A stretch of 59,715 nt of DNA from Pleurotus ostreatus/Saccharomyces cerevisiae fusant (Eukaryota > Opisthokonta), in the NCBI GenBank assembly GCA_024196135.1, contig JAMQCK010000120.1, positions 1-59,715 of the forward strand, in the 5' to 3' direction. A program made the position numbers and the translations under genes. The notes beneath the pieces were generated by a model. The model was not told the origin of the DNA. It saw nothing but the letters and a program-made list of their open reading frames with translations, and did not search any database. Shown one piece after another: positions 31,599-42,941 of the stretch (position 1 is the stretch's first letter; each line of letters opens with the position of its first letter).

Positions 31599-33195
31599 CT
31601 ACCCCGAGCCAACGAACTCCGGCACTAGCTGACTCAGCCGCTCGAGGGCGTCAAGATTCCCAAATTGATCCATATCGACGTTGAAGAGATCGAGGTCTAA
31701 CGTCTGAAGAGGCCGACCGGCCGCACGACGCGCATTGACCATGTCCACGACCGCCTGGCCGCGATAGCGCCCGTTGCCGCCGAGCTCGAGATTATCGAGG
31801 AGCGGCAGGAACGCTAACGTCCCGTCCTCGTTCCTCGTCATCAAGGCGGCGAGTATGTTGTCCGTGAGCGGGTCGGCGCTGGGCGAATGAAAGGCCAGCG
31901 TGTGGACGTGATTAAGCATGGCCAGATCGTGGCGCAAGCTCGCAGGCGGGTTGTCGAGCTCGAGCTCCCGCAGCGTGTCCCGCGAGCGCTGCAGCAAGGT
32001 GAACGCGGGGGCGCTCGTGGACAGGTACGGGTTGTGCCACGAAAGCTTGAGCGATTCAAGCGACGGCGCAACGATGAAGTTGAGGTCTATGCTGCACCGG
32101 GCATTGTTGTAAGCTGCGTGCAGGCTCTGCAGATGCGGGAGGTTCACGGCGGCGGAGGCTGGCTCGCGATAACTGCTCGACTCGTCGTTGTGGGTCCAGC
32201 GAAGGAGGTTGGGGCACCGAGACAGCAGTTCGAAGGCGAAGCGCGTCGTGGTCCGCGTCCGAAGCTCCTGGAGTTGAGCTAGCGGCAAGTGCAAGCCGTG
32301 CACATTGAGCGCCGGCTCTGAATTACCCAGGTGCTTCGGGTTGCGGATGACGAGGGTGTGCAAGGCAGGCAGATTGGAGAAGGCGCCCGACGCCAATATC
32401 GAATAAAAAGCGGCCATTTCGATGTCGAGCGTGTGCAGTCTGGGGTATGGCCGATTGAGAAACACGCATGTGGAATGTGGCTGCCGAGGGTCGAACCCGT
32501 CGAGAGGGCCATCGAGTTGGAGGTGTTGCCACTGGGCTGTATGCTTCAAGAGCACACTGAAGAGGTTCAGCCCCGAGCTGCCGGACGTCGGGTTCGCGTG
32601 TATAGGCTGCGTGAGCGGCTGCCCATCCGCCATGCGTAGACAGTGCTTGAGACGTCCCACAACCATTTGGCGGGCGGACCATCCTTCGAAGCGCATATTC
32701 GTGAGCTGCAGATCAGCCCACACGCGAGGCATTCCGAGCACGATGTCTAGATTCGATGTCAGTTTGCGCAGACATGCAGTCTTCTAAGCACGCACGACGC
32801 CAGAGTCTGCAGACTGCGCTTAAAGCCAGCGGAGTGCAATCGGAAGGGTCGATTGTCGCGTCTTCACAGCTGAGCTCGAATATCATCTCCAGCACCTCGA
32901 CGGGCACCCGACGCACGGGCGCGACGTAGGCGCGCTGCATGGCGAGGGCATTCTCCAGCTTCGATTCCAGCGTGCTGAGAGAGTCCAGCGTCTGATCGAC
33001 GTTTCCTATCGCATGTTGAACCTTGGCCAGCTGGGCTTTCGTCTCTTCGATCATTGCCTCTACAGCGCGCGCTTCGGAGGGGGAGGGGACATGGCCAGAC
33101 GCGAGGGGGACGTCGATGATGGGGCAGCTGACGTCGTGGTGGCAGGTCGCGCAGACGGTGGCAGACTCTTGATGTGCAGGGAACATGATACTCAT
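31599..33195 (-). CDS. F-box protein, copy 1
   Basis: Two exons on the minus strand: 33195-32796 and 32746-31599; 515 residues. The N-terminus has a Cys pair region (VCATCHHDVSCP), then a coiled-coil stretch (EAMIEETKAQLAKVQHAIGNVDQTLDSLSTLESKLENAL). The F-box lies around residues 95-135 (VRRVPVEVLEMIFELSCEDA...LSAVCRLWR), and the intron falls just after it. The rest reads as irregular leucine-rich segments (LPALHTLVIRNPKHL, LPHLQSLHAAYNN, LPLLDNLELGGNG), a likely solenoid for substrate binding. F-box proteins bind SKP1 and bring substrates to SCF (CUL1) ubiquitin ligases. It is a tandem paralogue of the next gene, with the same layout and intron site. An inverted E-box pair lies about 95-130 bp upstream. 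Confidence 0.87.
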
Positions 33196-33598
33196 CCCGA
33201 AGAGTGCGCGTCGAGCGCAAAGATTGCGCTCTGTCGTCGTCGACGTTGTGGTTGGGAGAGACGAGCAGCCGCGGTGACCGCCGATTTAGACGCCACGTGT
33301 GATAGATCGCGGTCATGTGGCGTCGATTTGGACTGGGTACCGACGCGCGCTGATGGGCCTAAGCAAATCTAAATCTCAAGTCGAACAGTATCCCTCGGAG
33401 AGTAGATGATACATAAGCGTAATCCAGCGCAGAATAACGGTGTATATACGCTGGTTCTCGGAGAGATAGATTGTGTGGCCTACCAGTACTATTGTCGCGC
33501 GATGCTGGAGAAGTATCGGTCGCTTCAGCTGAGCCTTGAGTCTGTGTAGAGACCAAGCTTACAGCGTCCACCGACAGAGGGGTTCAGATCCCTCCCAT
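33196..33598. other. Spacer between the two F-box genes
   Basis: Holds the upstream region of F-box copy 1, including the inverted E-box pair at 33289-33324, and the 3' flank of copy 2. No other gene seen. Confidence 0.5.
33289..33324. promoter_or_regulatory. Inverted E-box pair upstream of F-box copy 1
   Basis: GACGCCACGTG (33289-33299) and CATGTGGCGTC (33314-33324) form an inverted repeat with one mismatch around a 14-nt centre. Each half contains an E-box-like CACGTG/CATGTG core, the kind bound by bHLH dimers. It lies 94-129 nt upstream of the ATG at 33195. The structure is seen; regulation is inferred. Confidence 0.5.
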
Positions 33599-35173
33599 CT
33601 ACTCCTCACCAATGAAATGCGGAACCAGCTCGCGAAGGCGTCGGAGGACATCAAGGTTTGCAAAATATCCCATATCGACGCTGAAGAGGTCCAAGTCTAA
33701 CGTGTGTAAAGGCAGGCCTGCCAAGCGGCGCCCCTCGACCATGGTGACCACCGACCAGCCGCGATAGAAGCCAAAGCCCCCAAGGGACAATTCCTCCAGC
33801 TTTGGCAGATGCAGCTGATCTTCGCCCGCGCGTATCTCCCAAAACGTGTCCAGCGTCTCGTCCAGAATGGGACTCGCATTCGACGCGTGGATGGACAGAG
33901 AGCGAACGTTGTCCAAGGCCACGACGAGATTGAAAAGAGCCTTATGCGGATAGCGAAGTGTGATGTCTTGCAGACTCTCTTGACAGTTTTGGAGAAAGGT
34001 CGCCGCGTAGTTCGCGTGGGGATGTATATGGGTGTATACCTCTTCGTATGAGATATTGAGGCTCCTCAGGGCGGGTGCGACGATAAAGTCAAGATCCGAC
34101 GACCTTCTGGTGGTGTGGTAGCGGATCTGGAGGGCTCGTAGATGGGGCAGCGTTACCGACGCGAGGGGCGGCGCGTGCGGGATCATCGCAATGTCGTCGT
34201 GCGTCCATGAGGTCAGGTTTGGACACCGAGACAGCAGGTCGATGGCGTACCGAGAGACGGAGGTCGTGTGCAGCTCATGCAGTTGCGACCATGGGAGGTC
34301 GGGAACGGCTAAGTCGATCCGGAGTTGTGGATTTCCCAGAGTGACGCTGCGCAACGACGGTGTATTCAAGAAGATGCCTGACGCTAACGGATCTTCGAAA
34401 ACGACCGCGTCGATGTCCAGGGTGTGTAAACGGGGGAACGAGTGCCCATTGAACAGTCGGGAGTGTTGATCGAACAGATGATCCACTTGGAGATGCTGCC
34501 ACTGCTCCGTATGCCTCAGGAGGAGCTTGACCAGATTCAGGCCCTCGCTGCAGGTATCCGCATTCACGTAGATGGGTTGCGATAGCGGGAGGCCGTTCGT
34601 CCTGTCGAGAGAGAGTTTCACGCGCTTCAAGGCCGCTTGGCGCTGAGACCAGGACTTGTAGCGCAGGTTCGTAAGTTGCAGGTTCGTCCAGATGCGCGGG
34701 GTGCAGAGCATGATCGCTGAGGGCGTCGTGAGCTGGCCCGACATTCCTTGTGAAGCACTGCACGACGTACCTCGCCATTGCTTGCATACCGCACTCAGAT
34801 GCAGCGGAGTGCAGCACGAAGGATTGATCGCCGCGTCCAAGCAGCTCAAATCTAAGATGATCTCCAATATCTCCACAGGCAATCGACGAATGGGGGCGAG
34901 ATAGTTGCGCTGCAGAGCAAGGGAACGCAGGAGCTTCAGCTCGACAGCGTGGAGGGGGATAAGCTTCTGTCCGACGTCTGCCATTTCACGGCGGACGTGC
35001 ATTATGGAGTCTTGCGTGTGCGCGATAGACTGCTGGACGGCATAAGCTTCGGCAGGCGAGTGAGGATATCCGAAGGCGTCGAGCAAGTCGTTGATTTGGA
35101 ACGTGGCATCGCGATTGCAGATTGAGCAGATAGTAACACGCTCATTGACGGTAGAGAAAAGACTTTGCATCAT
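33599..35173 (-). CDS. F-box protein, copy 2
   Basis: Two exons on the minus strand: 35173-34771 and 34716-33599; 506 residues. The 54-nt intron is a multiple of three and stop-free, so an open frame runs across it, but the site and phase equal those in copy 1. Layout: Cys pair (ICSICNRDATF), coiled-coil stretch, F-box (PIRRLPVEILEIILDLSCLDA...LSAVCKQWR), then leucine-rich segments (FPRLHTLDIDAV, LPHLRALQIRYH, LPKLEELSLGGFG) and the shared end LDLDLFSVDMGYFANLDVLRRLRELVPHF. The start MMQSLF was chosen because upstream extension relies on GTG. CACGTG (35267-35272) and AAGTTCAACT (35311-35320) lie about 100-150 nt upstream. Likely an SCF substrate adaptor, target unknown. Confidence 0.87.
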   Translation of the reverse strand: MMQSLFSTVNERVTICSICNRDATFQINDLLDAFGYPHSPAEAYAVQQSIAHTQDSIMHVRREMADVGQKLIPLHAVELKLLRSLALQRNYLAPIRRLPVEILEIILDLSCLDAAINPSCCTPLHLSAVCKQWRGTSCSASQGMSGQLTTPSAIMLCTPRIWTNLQLTNLRYKSWSQRQAALKRVKLSLDRTNGLPLSQPIYVNADTCSEGLNLVKLLLRHTEQWQHLQVDHLFDQHSRLFNGHSFPRLHTLDIDAVVFEDPLASGIFLNTPSLRSVTLGNPQLRIDLAVPDLPWSQLHELHTTSVSRYAIDLLSRCPNLTSWTHDDIAMIPHAPPLASVTLPHLRALQIRYHTTRRSSDLDFIVAPALRSLNISYEEVYTHIHPHANYAATFLQNCQESLQDITLRYPHKALFNLVVALDNVRSLSIHASNASPILDETLDTFWEIRAGEDQLHLPKLEELSLGGFGFYRGWSVVTMVEGRRLAGLPLHTLDLDLFSVDMGYFANLDVLRRLRELVPHFIGEE

Positions 35174-35856
35174 AAGACGCTGCCCAGTCGTAACAGCGAT
35201 CTCCGCTATACGAAGATGCGGTCCTGGAAGGGGGTCGGCGCCCTCAGCTTGACAATTGGGAAGCGTCACGTGCTGTCACGGTCACGAGCCTCGCTCACGC
35301 GTCGAACTTCAAGTTCAACTGAACTAGAAGTTCTACAGGAGGAGACCGCCGGCTCTGGGGAAGAACATGGGACAGGAAAATAGTACTTTAGGTAGGTAGA
35401 CGAGTTCTTGTCCCTGACATATCGCGGTGATTCCCTTATGAATGTGCTTGCTCGCCGTTCGGCACTCTCCGGTTGTGATTATCACCTGCTAGCTCTTTTG
35501 CGAAGGTCTCCTTGCTATGACTGCAAGACATGAACATTGAACAGGGTACTTACATTGGTCGCTTATGCTGCAAATACATGGTAAAAGGTGTTTATGGCGG
35601 CAGGAGTCATAGAACCGGTAGCAAATGGATCATTTGCGGCGAAGATAAATGCTGCCGTGATCACGCCACCCAGCTTCAATAGAGCGGTCGCCCTCCTTTC
35701 ATCCCGCTCTCATCTACCGCCACAGCTTCGTTGCGTTCCCCCTCATCACTACATACTACTCTCCCGATAGAGCCCTGGCCTTGCGCTGGACCTCAAGTTG
35801 AACTTGGATTCGGTTCGAACACGCCGATCAATATCGCGGCCCGGAGGGAGCACGCG
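35174..35856. other. Divergent promoter region between F-box copy 2 and the RhoGEF gene
   Basis: No gene. CACGTG at 35267-35272 and AAGTTCAACT at 35311-35320 lie on the F-box side. AAGTTGAACTT, the reverse-strand form of the same word, lies at 35795-35805, 52 nt from the RhoGEF start. Confidence 0.5.
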
Positions 35857-38800
35857 ATGACCACGCCTTGCCGCGAGCCGTCGTCGTTGTCGACGTCGCC
35901 GACGTCCATGCCTACCCCACCACCGTCCCCACCTTCAGCTCAGACACCGACGAAGCGCGCTCATGCGCTCCAGGAGCTGATCCTCAGCGAGCGGGCCTAT
36001 GCGTCCGACCTCACACTCATCGACCAGATCTATGTCCCTCTTGCGCGGGGCGAGGCCATAGCGCTCCCGACGCCTCCCGCCTCCCGCGCGTCGACCTCGT
36101 CCGACAACAGTGTTGATGGACTACCTATGTCTCCCGAGGACGTGGATGTCATCTTCGGGAACGTCGCTGAACTCACCGGGATCGCGCAACGGCTTGCGCA
36201 GTGCCTCGAGCAGGGAGAGGAGGATGTCGGGACACTCTTCCTGCAAGTCGCACCGACGCTCGAAGCTCCGTACGCACGGTACATCACTCGACATGACTAC
36301 GCCGCCGAACGGCTCGCAGCTGTACCCCGCACCCCCGCGTACGAGCAATATATCGCCACCACTCAGGCACTCGCGGCGCGATACACTACCGCATGGGACC
36401 TTGCCTCTCTCCTCATCAAGCCCGTCCAGCGCCTGCTCAAGTACCCCCTCCTACTCGGTGCCCTTCATGATGCTACCCCCGAATCCCATCCCGATCGACC
36501 TGCACTGTATGAGGCCAAGTGCGCGCTCGAAGAAATAGCCGGGCGCATCAACGAGCAGCGCCGCCGGAAGGAGCTCGTGCTCGCGGTGCTCAATGGCAAG
36601 CCCGGTCCGCAGCGCAAGCGCGTCGAGGAAGACCATCAAGACTACTGGCTCGTCTGCTGCCTCAGCAAACGCCTCTTCGCCCTTTGCCAGCATATCACGC
36701 AGTTCGCGCGCGCGATCATTGCATATGCAAGTGCCCTACACGACGCGCACTCCGCACTCGACCAATTCTCCCAGTCTTTCGCCCGTGCACTTGAGGCGAC
36801 CGGGTCCGGCGGCGTCCAGGCGTACCTCGCGCTTGTCGCCATCCTCCGCGACACCGAACTCGAGACGGAGACCATACTGAGTCCACTCTTCCAAACGCTG
36901 AAACCCGTCAAGAAGGGCACGTATCTGTGCGCGGAGATGTTCAAGCTCTCGGGCGCTCACCACGCGCTGCTGAACACGCCTATCACCGCAGCCGGCGGGA
37001 GTACGTCTGCAGCCGCAATCCGCGCCAGCCAGACGTACGTCGCGCTCCGGACTACCCTCGCGCAGGAGCTGCCGGAGCTTATTCGCCTCACTGAGAAGGC
37101 GCTGACGCTCTGCATCGGCAAGCTGGTCGAGCTACAGGCAGAGTACTATCACACCTCGGCGGAGATGTGGCACGATCTGTACGACAAACTGCACGACCAT
37201 GAATCGGCAGACGCGAACGTCATGGCGCTATACGAAGAGCGTGTCAGTGGGCCGTTGTCCCGCATACAGGCACTGCGTATATGCGCGCCACTTCCAGACA
37301 AGAAGCGTCGGAAGAGTGGCGGGCGGAGTGCGCCGCAGGTAGAGGGTGCGTTATCGGTGCTCCCTGTGCGATCCAAACTAACACCCCTGCAGAATCGTTC
37401 GTAACGCCGATTCACGAGACCTTCACGCAGTCGTACACGCCGCCACGCCCATCGCACTCTGCGCCTCGCCGATCGGGGACGCCGCCACCCCCACCACCCG
37501 ACCTATACGCTTCCCCAAGCCAATCATATACCACGCCTACCCAAACCTATACCACGCCCCGCATAGCGCACCCATACGGCGCCGCTGCATGGCCCCCTTC
37601 TCCCGGTCCTGAGGACGAAACTTGGCAGTCATATTCCCGCTTTGACCCCGGTCGTGATCCGGCAGATATGTCAGGATGGGAAGACTCGCCGCGCACCCCT
37701 CGCGAGGATGGCGCGTTCAGCCGGCAGCAGGACGCGGTCAATGGCAATTATCTGTTCCCTGGTCATCCGTACGGCGCCTCCGCCGGGAACGTCTCGACCG
37801 GCTCCAACACGAACATATCCGAGTTCTCTGGCGATGTCCTTACCGACGACATTTCCGAAGTCGGCAGGCTGTATGCTATGCCACCATCGCCTAGGCATAC
37901 CATGGCGATGGACAGTCCTAACTCCAGCAGACTCCTCGTTCCAGACAATAGCACCTTCAGGTCGGAGAGCCCACCGAGCCCAAAGGCGCTCAAGCGTAGA
38001 AGCAGTCCTATTCTCGGAAGGAGTACGAGTCCCCTAGCGTGGCGGGAGAGCGGGTCGGAGACCTTGCTGGACCCGCACTCGCCGTTGGAGCCGTTGCGCC
38101 GCATATCGCTAGAGCCTGTCCGGAGGAAGGAGGGCTTTGAGGAGCGCAAGACGTCCGCGTCGTCAAAGGCGAGCGCGGTCAGCTCAGAGCTCAGCAGGAG
38201 TGCGAGCAAGGCGAGCTTGGTTTAGTGCTCTTACGCGAACATTATGCTGATCTTTCCTACCAGGTCAACCTCGCCATCGCTGGTCTTGCTACGCTGTCGA
38301 CGTCCCCGTCGGCGAAGTCGCCGCTGTCATCGAAGTCGAAGTCGCCTGCGTCTACAAAATCGACTCCTGGACCTCACTATGTGCGTGCGCGCGATCGGGA
38401 GCGCGAGATGAGCACGGAGTCGTGGAATAGTAGTATGACGGGGTCGTCGTGGACGACTGTGGGGTCGGTGGCAGCAAGCCCGCCTAGAGCACCGTCTGTC
38501 AAGGTAGGGATCAGCATGGTTCTGCTCGGTCGTCGTACTGAGCCTGGTCTCAGAGCAAAGCATCGGCAGCGTCGTCGTCCGGCAACACCTTGCGTGACGA
38601 TGAGCTGCGCAATGTGATGCTAGGGGGGATGTCCCTGGGCATGCATGTCGCGCCACCGCGGCTGGAGAGCAAGAAAGGGAAGAAGACTCCGGAGAAGGCC
38701 AAAGAGCGGGCTGCACCCGAGAGGAAGAATACGGGTGACCCGCAGGAGGCGAAGCCGGCGGAGGATGAGCTGGATGAGAAGGCGCGGCGCGTGCTGGAGT

Positions 38801-39921
38801 GGAACAACACCGTGCAGGAGAAGCGGCGGCAGCGAGAAGCGGAGAAGGCGCGCAAGGAGGAGGACAAGGCCCGGAAGGAGGAGGAGCGCGCGAGGAAGGA
38901 GGAAGAGAAGAAGAGCGAGCGCGAGCGGAAGGAGAGGCTCATCACCGAGGCACGCGCTGCCCTACGGTCCAAACCACCCTCACTGCGGAGCTACAAGCCG
39001 GACTTGTTCTCTCGACCGCATACTCCGGACCTGCGTGCGGAGGAGAGCAAGTCGGTGCCGCCGGCTGGCGAGGCGGACGCGGATGGCAGCTTCCCCGACG
39101 GGCACCATGAAGGCCGCTTCCGCAAGTTTACGCGCTCCTTCTTGCACACACCTTCGCGTCGACCGAGCAGTGCGAGTCGCCGGGGACTAGCGAGCCCTCT
39201 GATGCTCGGCATCTCGAGCGCAGACATACCGCCCCTGGAAGAGGATGAGCTACCACCGCTGGCGAGCGCGAAGTCGATGTCGAACCTGCGTCGTGCGCCG
39301 AGTCGGAGGCGAGAGCGGCCACGGACGTCGTACGGTGGCTTTGAGAGCAGTCCGTCGCCATCTGCCACGTCGTTCGCAGATGCATCACCTTCGTCGTCAC
39401 GTCCGTCGCCGTCGAGCAGCACATACCCTGGGCGCGATTCTCTGTGGCCGACGGACGGCGCACCGCAGCGATCTCGCAGCACGCTCGAAGTGAAGGACCA
39501 CAAGTCGCGCACGGCGAGTCTCTTTCGCTCGCGCAGCGCGAGGTCGTCGCGTCCGAAGGAGGAAGCAAATGCAGACTGGCTACCGGAGGAAAAGACGTAC
39601 CTCGTCCGCGTCTTGCAGGCTTACACGCCCTCACCGAAGCATCACAGACGGACCGGGTCTCTGCTCGGACGACCAGACTTGGTGTACCGCGGATACCCCC
39701 TGCTCTCGCTCGTTCCCGGTCGGATTTTGCGAGTCCTGCAGGAGGCGGGACATCCGAACGAACACCCGGACTACCCAGTATGGTGCGACGGGGGCGAAGA
39801 TTGCTTGCTACTGTGCCGCCTTCCTGGGGAGCAGCGGGAGGGGGACAAGCCGCACAAGGACAAGATAGGCTGGGCGTTGGCAAGCTTTTTGAACCTTGTA
39901 GATCCAGGTGAAGTATCGTGA
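35857..39921 (+). CDS. Rho guanine nucleotide exchange factor with DH, BAR-like and C-terminal SH3-like regions
   Basis: Four exons: 35857-37345, 37393-38219, 38264-38503, 38554-39921; 1307 residues. The DH domain spans about residues 33-235, from TKRAHALQELILSERAYASDL to the signature LLIKPVQRLLKYPLLLGAL near 185-203. No PH domain follows. Instead residues about 285-490 are long helices of BAR type (LSKRLFALCQHITQFARAIIAYASALHDAHSALDQFSQSF...). A long disordered Pro/Ser region comes next, then a Lys/Glu-rich charged helix (KARKEEDKARKEEERARKEE). Near the end is an SH3-like segment (YLVRVLQAYTPS...YPLLSLVPGRILRVLQEAG...WCDGGEDCLLLCRLPGE...GWALASFLNLV). DH-BAR proteins activate Rho/Cdc42 GTPases at curved membranes in polarity or cytokinesis. 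The exon 2 donor (GTTTAG) is weak, so that join is least sure. Confidence 0.85.
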
Positions 39922-40527
39922 GGCGGGGTAGATGCGCTCGTTTGGACACGCTCTGATCTAGCTATTGTTCTTGGTTTTCGATCTCTAGGTTATCTACGTT
40001 GATTTACTGACTTTGCTTATTGTTCTGGATTTAACTGCGCTTACGCTAGTATACCACTCACTACACCTCATTTATGGCAACATCTTTGCTTCAATTGTAT
40101 AGATGCATGTACGTAGTACCCAACATATGTATAATAGAATCCTTCATGATCTAAAGGCCACTCTGGTGAGTTCTCGCTGACGAGCCAATTACGGCGCCCC
40201 CCTTCTCCCCTCGAGCGCGGACGCAATGGACAAGATCGACTTGCCCCTTCCCTCGGACGAGCCTGCTACCTTTCATGGACTACGCGGGGGCAGTGTTTGG
40301 CACGTTGGCCGAGGCCGAGCTATAGGGAGTGAGGGGGTTCAAACGAAGCAAGCGTGAACCACTGAATGCGAGGATGAACATTGAGAGATACGTGCTTGTG
40401 CCCTTGAATGGTTTGCCAGTGTTGCTATTCTGACGGACCTTGGCACTCGTCTTGGATCTCATACGATGTGCGAACTGGTAAACCGATTTATCTGAGCTGC
40501 ATTCGAGTACTGGGAGGTCTAGCAATC
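39922..40527. other. Intergenic between the RhoGEF gene and BTB-6
   Basis: Convergent 3' flanks, AT-richer. No gene or repeat recognised. Confidence 0.45.
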
Positions 40528-42144
40528 CTACTGCGTATACTTGGGCACGTCTTCGTCGCTGCAGGCCTTATCAGGAACTGACACCTGCAGATCATAGTCA
40601 TCTACGTCCTCGACCTTCCAGCCATAGCTGAAGAGCATCAGATATCGCACATATGAGGATACACATGTTAAAGCCACGTACATTCGGAGGGTACTCTTCA
40701 AATTCTGTCGCTCGTCAGCGAGTTCCGCCGCGCCCAAGCGAATGATCAGGAAATCCTTGTCGTGCCGTGGGCAACTGGATTCGTCTTCAACTTCGGCCTC
40801 GCCTTCTCGGAGCCGCGCGCAGAGAAGTCTTGAGAGACGCCCACGAACGTTTCGTAGGTCGTATAAACCGCCCGCGCCTGATATCTCGTTGGCGTTCGCA
40901 CTAGGCAGACATCCCTCGCTGCCCAGCTCGCTAAGGATGCTGTCCACGCATGCCTCGCGCCACGCACGGTGACGCTGTGCGGCTACTGACGTCTCCTTAG
41001 ACATGCGACGAACCAGGTTGAGGGCGAATAGGGCGCGATTGAGAGGTGTATCGGTGTGTCTGGCTTCTTCAGCGATTTCGGCGCTTTGGAGCGTAAGGTG
41101 AGCCAGCCGCTTGTTGATCTGCGATAGTGTGGATTGCTGGAGGGAGACATCGAGACAAGCTTCGGATGTAGGCGCAGAAGTAGGCACGTGGGGTGTGGAC
41201 GGTTCAGCGTGAGGCGTGCAAGAGGCGTCCGCCGCCGAATCGGCGTCGACCAACCCCGAAGGGATGGGGTCCTGCATGTCTATAGCCTGCTGCATATCGT
41301 CTAGCCTATGAGGTATCAGGACCTCGTTCGCGCGCACGGCGGCGAGCACAGCGAGGGTCGTGCCAGACGCCTTCACCTCCTCCCTAATCCTGCTTATCTC
41401 GACGACCGTGGGCAGACCCAACCTCTCCGCCTCTGTACGAGTAAGGGACTCCGACCTGCTGCAGATGTCGACAAAAGCGGGGACGAGCCAATTCTGTCCC
41501 TGGTCGAACTCGCGAGCGACACAGACCTTGTCAAAAGGCGAGGCCTTAGGCTCGATCTCCTCGATGGCGAGGTCGCGCAGACTTCCAATGGACCACTTCG
41601 TAGCTAGGCGCAGCACCGATGTCCACTCGTCGACTGTATGGATGTCGCTTCTTCCTAGCTTTCTATAACGCGATTGAGGACGCGAGGGATAAGGGGAGGA
41701 ACAGAGGACGCACGTGGGGTATATTATGGACAAGAACCGCACGAAGTCAATGCAGGATACGCCAGGGAGCTCGATGGGCTCGTTGTCTTCATTGCGGAAG
41801 TACTCGTCGGCAAACTTTGGTGCGTACGTCTCGAAGAAGTAGCGATGGACGTTGTACAACGTTCCATCGTCCAACTAAACGTGAAGGTGTCAGTCACACG
41901 ACGGACGTGAGTACAAAGAACCCACCTTCAAGTCGATGTTTCGGTCCTCGAGGTAGAAGCGATGGGTCTGAGGAATCTTGGGCGCGTCGGACCCATCATG
42001 CTTCACCGCCGCGACACGAGGCTTATCCCCGTCGTGCAGATTGATGTCCGTGGAAGAGATCATGGGCGATCCTGGTAAAGATGTAGCCGGCATCGACATG
42101 CTGTCAGCGCTTTCCAAGGATTGAACAGAAGGGGAGCGATCCAT
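40528..42144 (-). CDS. BTB/POZ domain protein BTB-6
   Basis: Four exons on the minus strand: 42144-41926, 41874-41714, 41662-40682, 40627-40528; 486 residues. Exon 1 has MDRSPSVQSLESADSMSMPATS and ends HRFYLEDRNIDLK. Exon 2 (161 nt) is LDDGTLYNVHRYFFETYAP to FVRFLSIIYPT. Exon 3 opens KLGRSDIHTVDEWTSVLRLATKW and has LRDLAIEEIEPKASPFDKVCVAREFDQGQNWLVPAF, a linker, and the AEIAEEARHTDTPLNRALFALNLVRRMSKETSVAAQRHRAWREACVD block. Exon 4 gives IYGWKVEDVDDYDLQVSVP and an acidic end. Introns 2 and 3 are multiples of three without stops; reading through intron 3 gives a false hydrophobic segment. An in-frame ATG 11 codons upstream (42177) is an alternative start. Close to BTB-7, with which it shares the SMSMPATS segment. 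Confidence 0.88.
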
Positions 42145-42941
42145 GGAAAAGTGATGGTCGTTGAAAGGAAAGGGCATATGCAGATAAGCGCCGTTCAAAG
42201 AGCGCGCGGACACGCGACGAAAGCGTGGTGGTGACTGCCGCACAAAAAGGATCCCTACAGAAGAGCAACGGTGACAAGAACTTGGATATCGGCAAATGAA
42301 TACTGCTTAGCATCCGAATTGGCTCGACTAGGTGCAGTCATCCGTCGCTGTAGTCGACGAAAGGCAGCGTTTCTCGTGCGGGAATTGTCGCTCGCTGCAC
42401 GGTACGGCGAAGGTCTTCCATGCGTGCACATCATGCTGCGTGCATCATTCTTCTTGATAACGAAGTCAAACCACCCGATGTCTGCTTAGGTGGTGGAGAT
42501 CGAAAGCAAGAAGCGTGGGATCAGTTCAGAAACATAAATTTTGATTTGACATCACGTGGCCTCGGTGCCGATTTAACGTGACCCAAAGTTCAACTTCGCG
42601 ATCGAGTATTTTTATCGAGTGGCGCTGATTCCACCAACACATGCTCCAGTATTCCAGCAATGTGGTCATGTAGCTTCTTTGCGAGCATGGAGTAGGTCGC
42701 GGAGCTGGAGAGCGTCGTGCGCTGCTAGGTTGTGAAGGGGCAGGATGAGATGAATGGTAGCTAAGAAAGGCTCTTCATGAAGTTTGTTGTTTGTAATCTA
42801 CCGTTCATTGCATGCTATTAGTGATCTCTTTACACTCAGGTTGTGGGCAGTATATTGCGTATCACTGCTTTCACATTGATGAGCGTCAGAAGACTCCGTA
42901 GACCGCTGGCAATTACAGCGCCATCTTAGTCTTTGAGAGTG
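42145..42941. other. Intergenic upstream of BTB-6
   Basis: No gene. CACGTG at 42553-42558 and AAGTTCAACTT at 42586-42596 lie about 410-450 nt upstream of the BTB-6 start. Confidence 0.5.
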
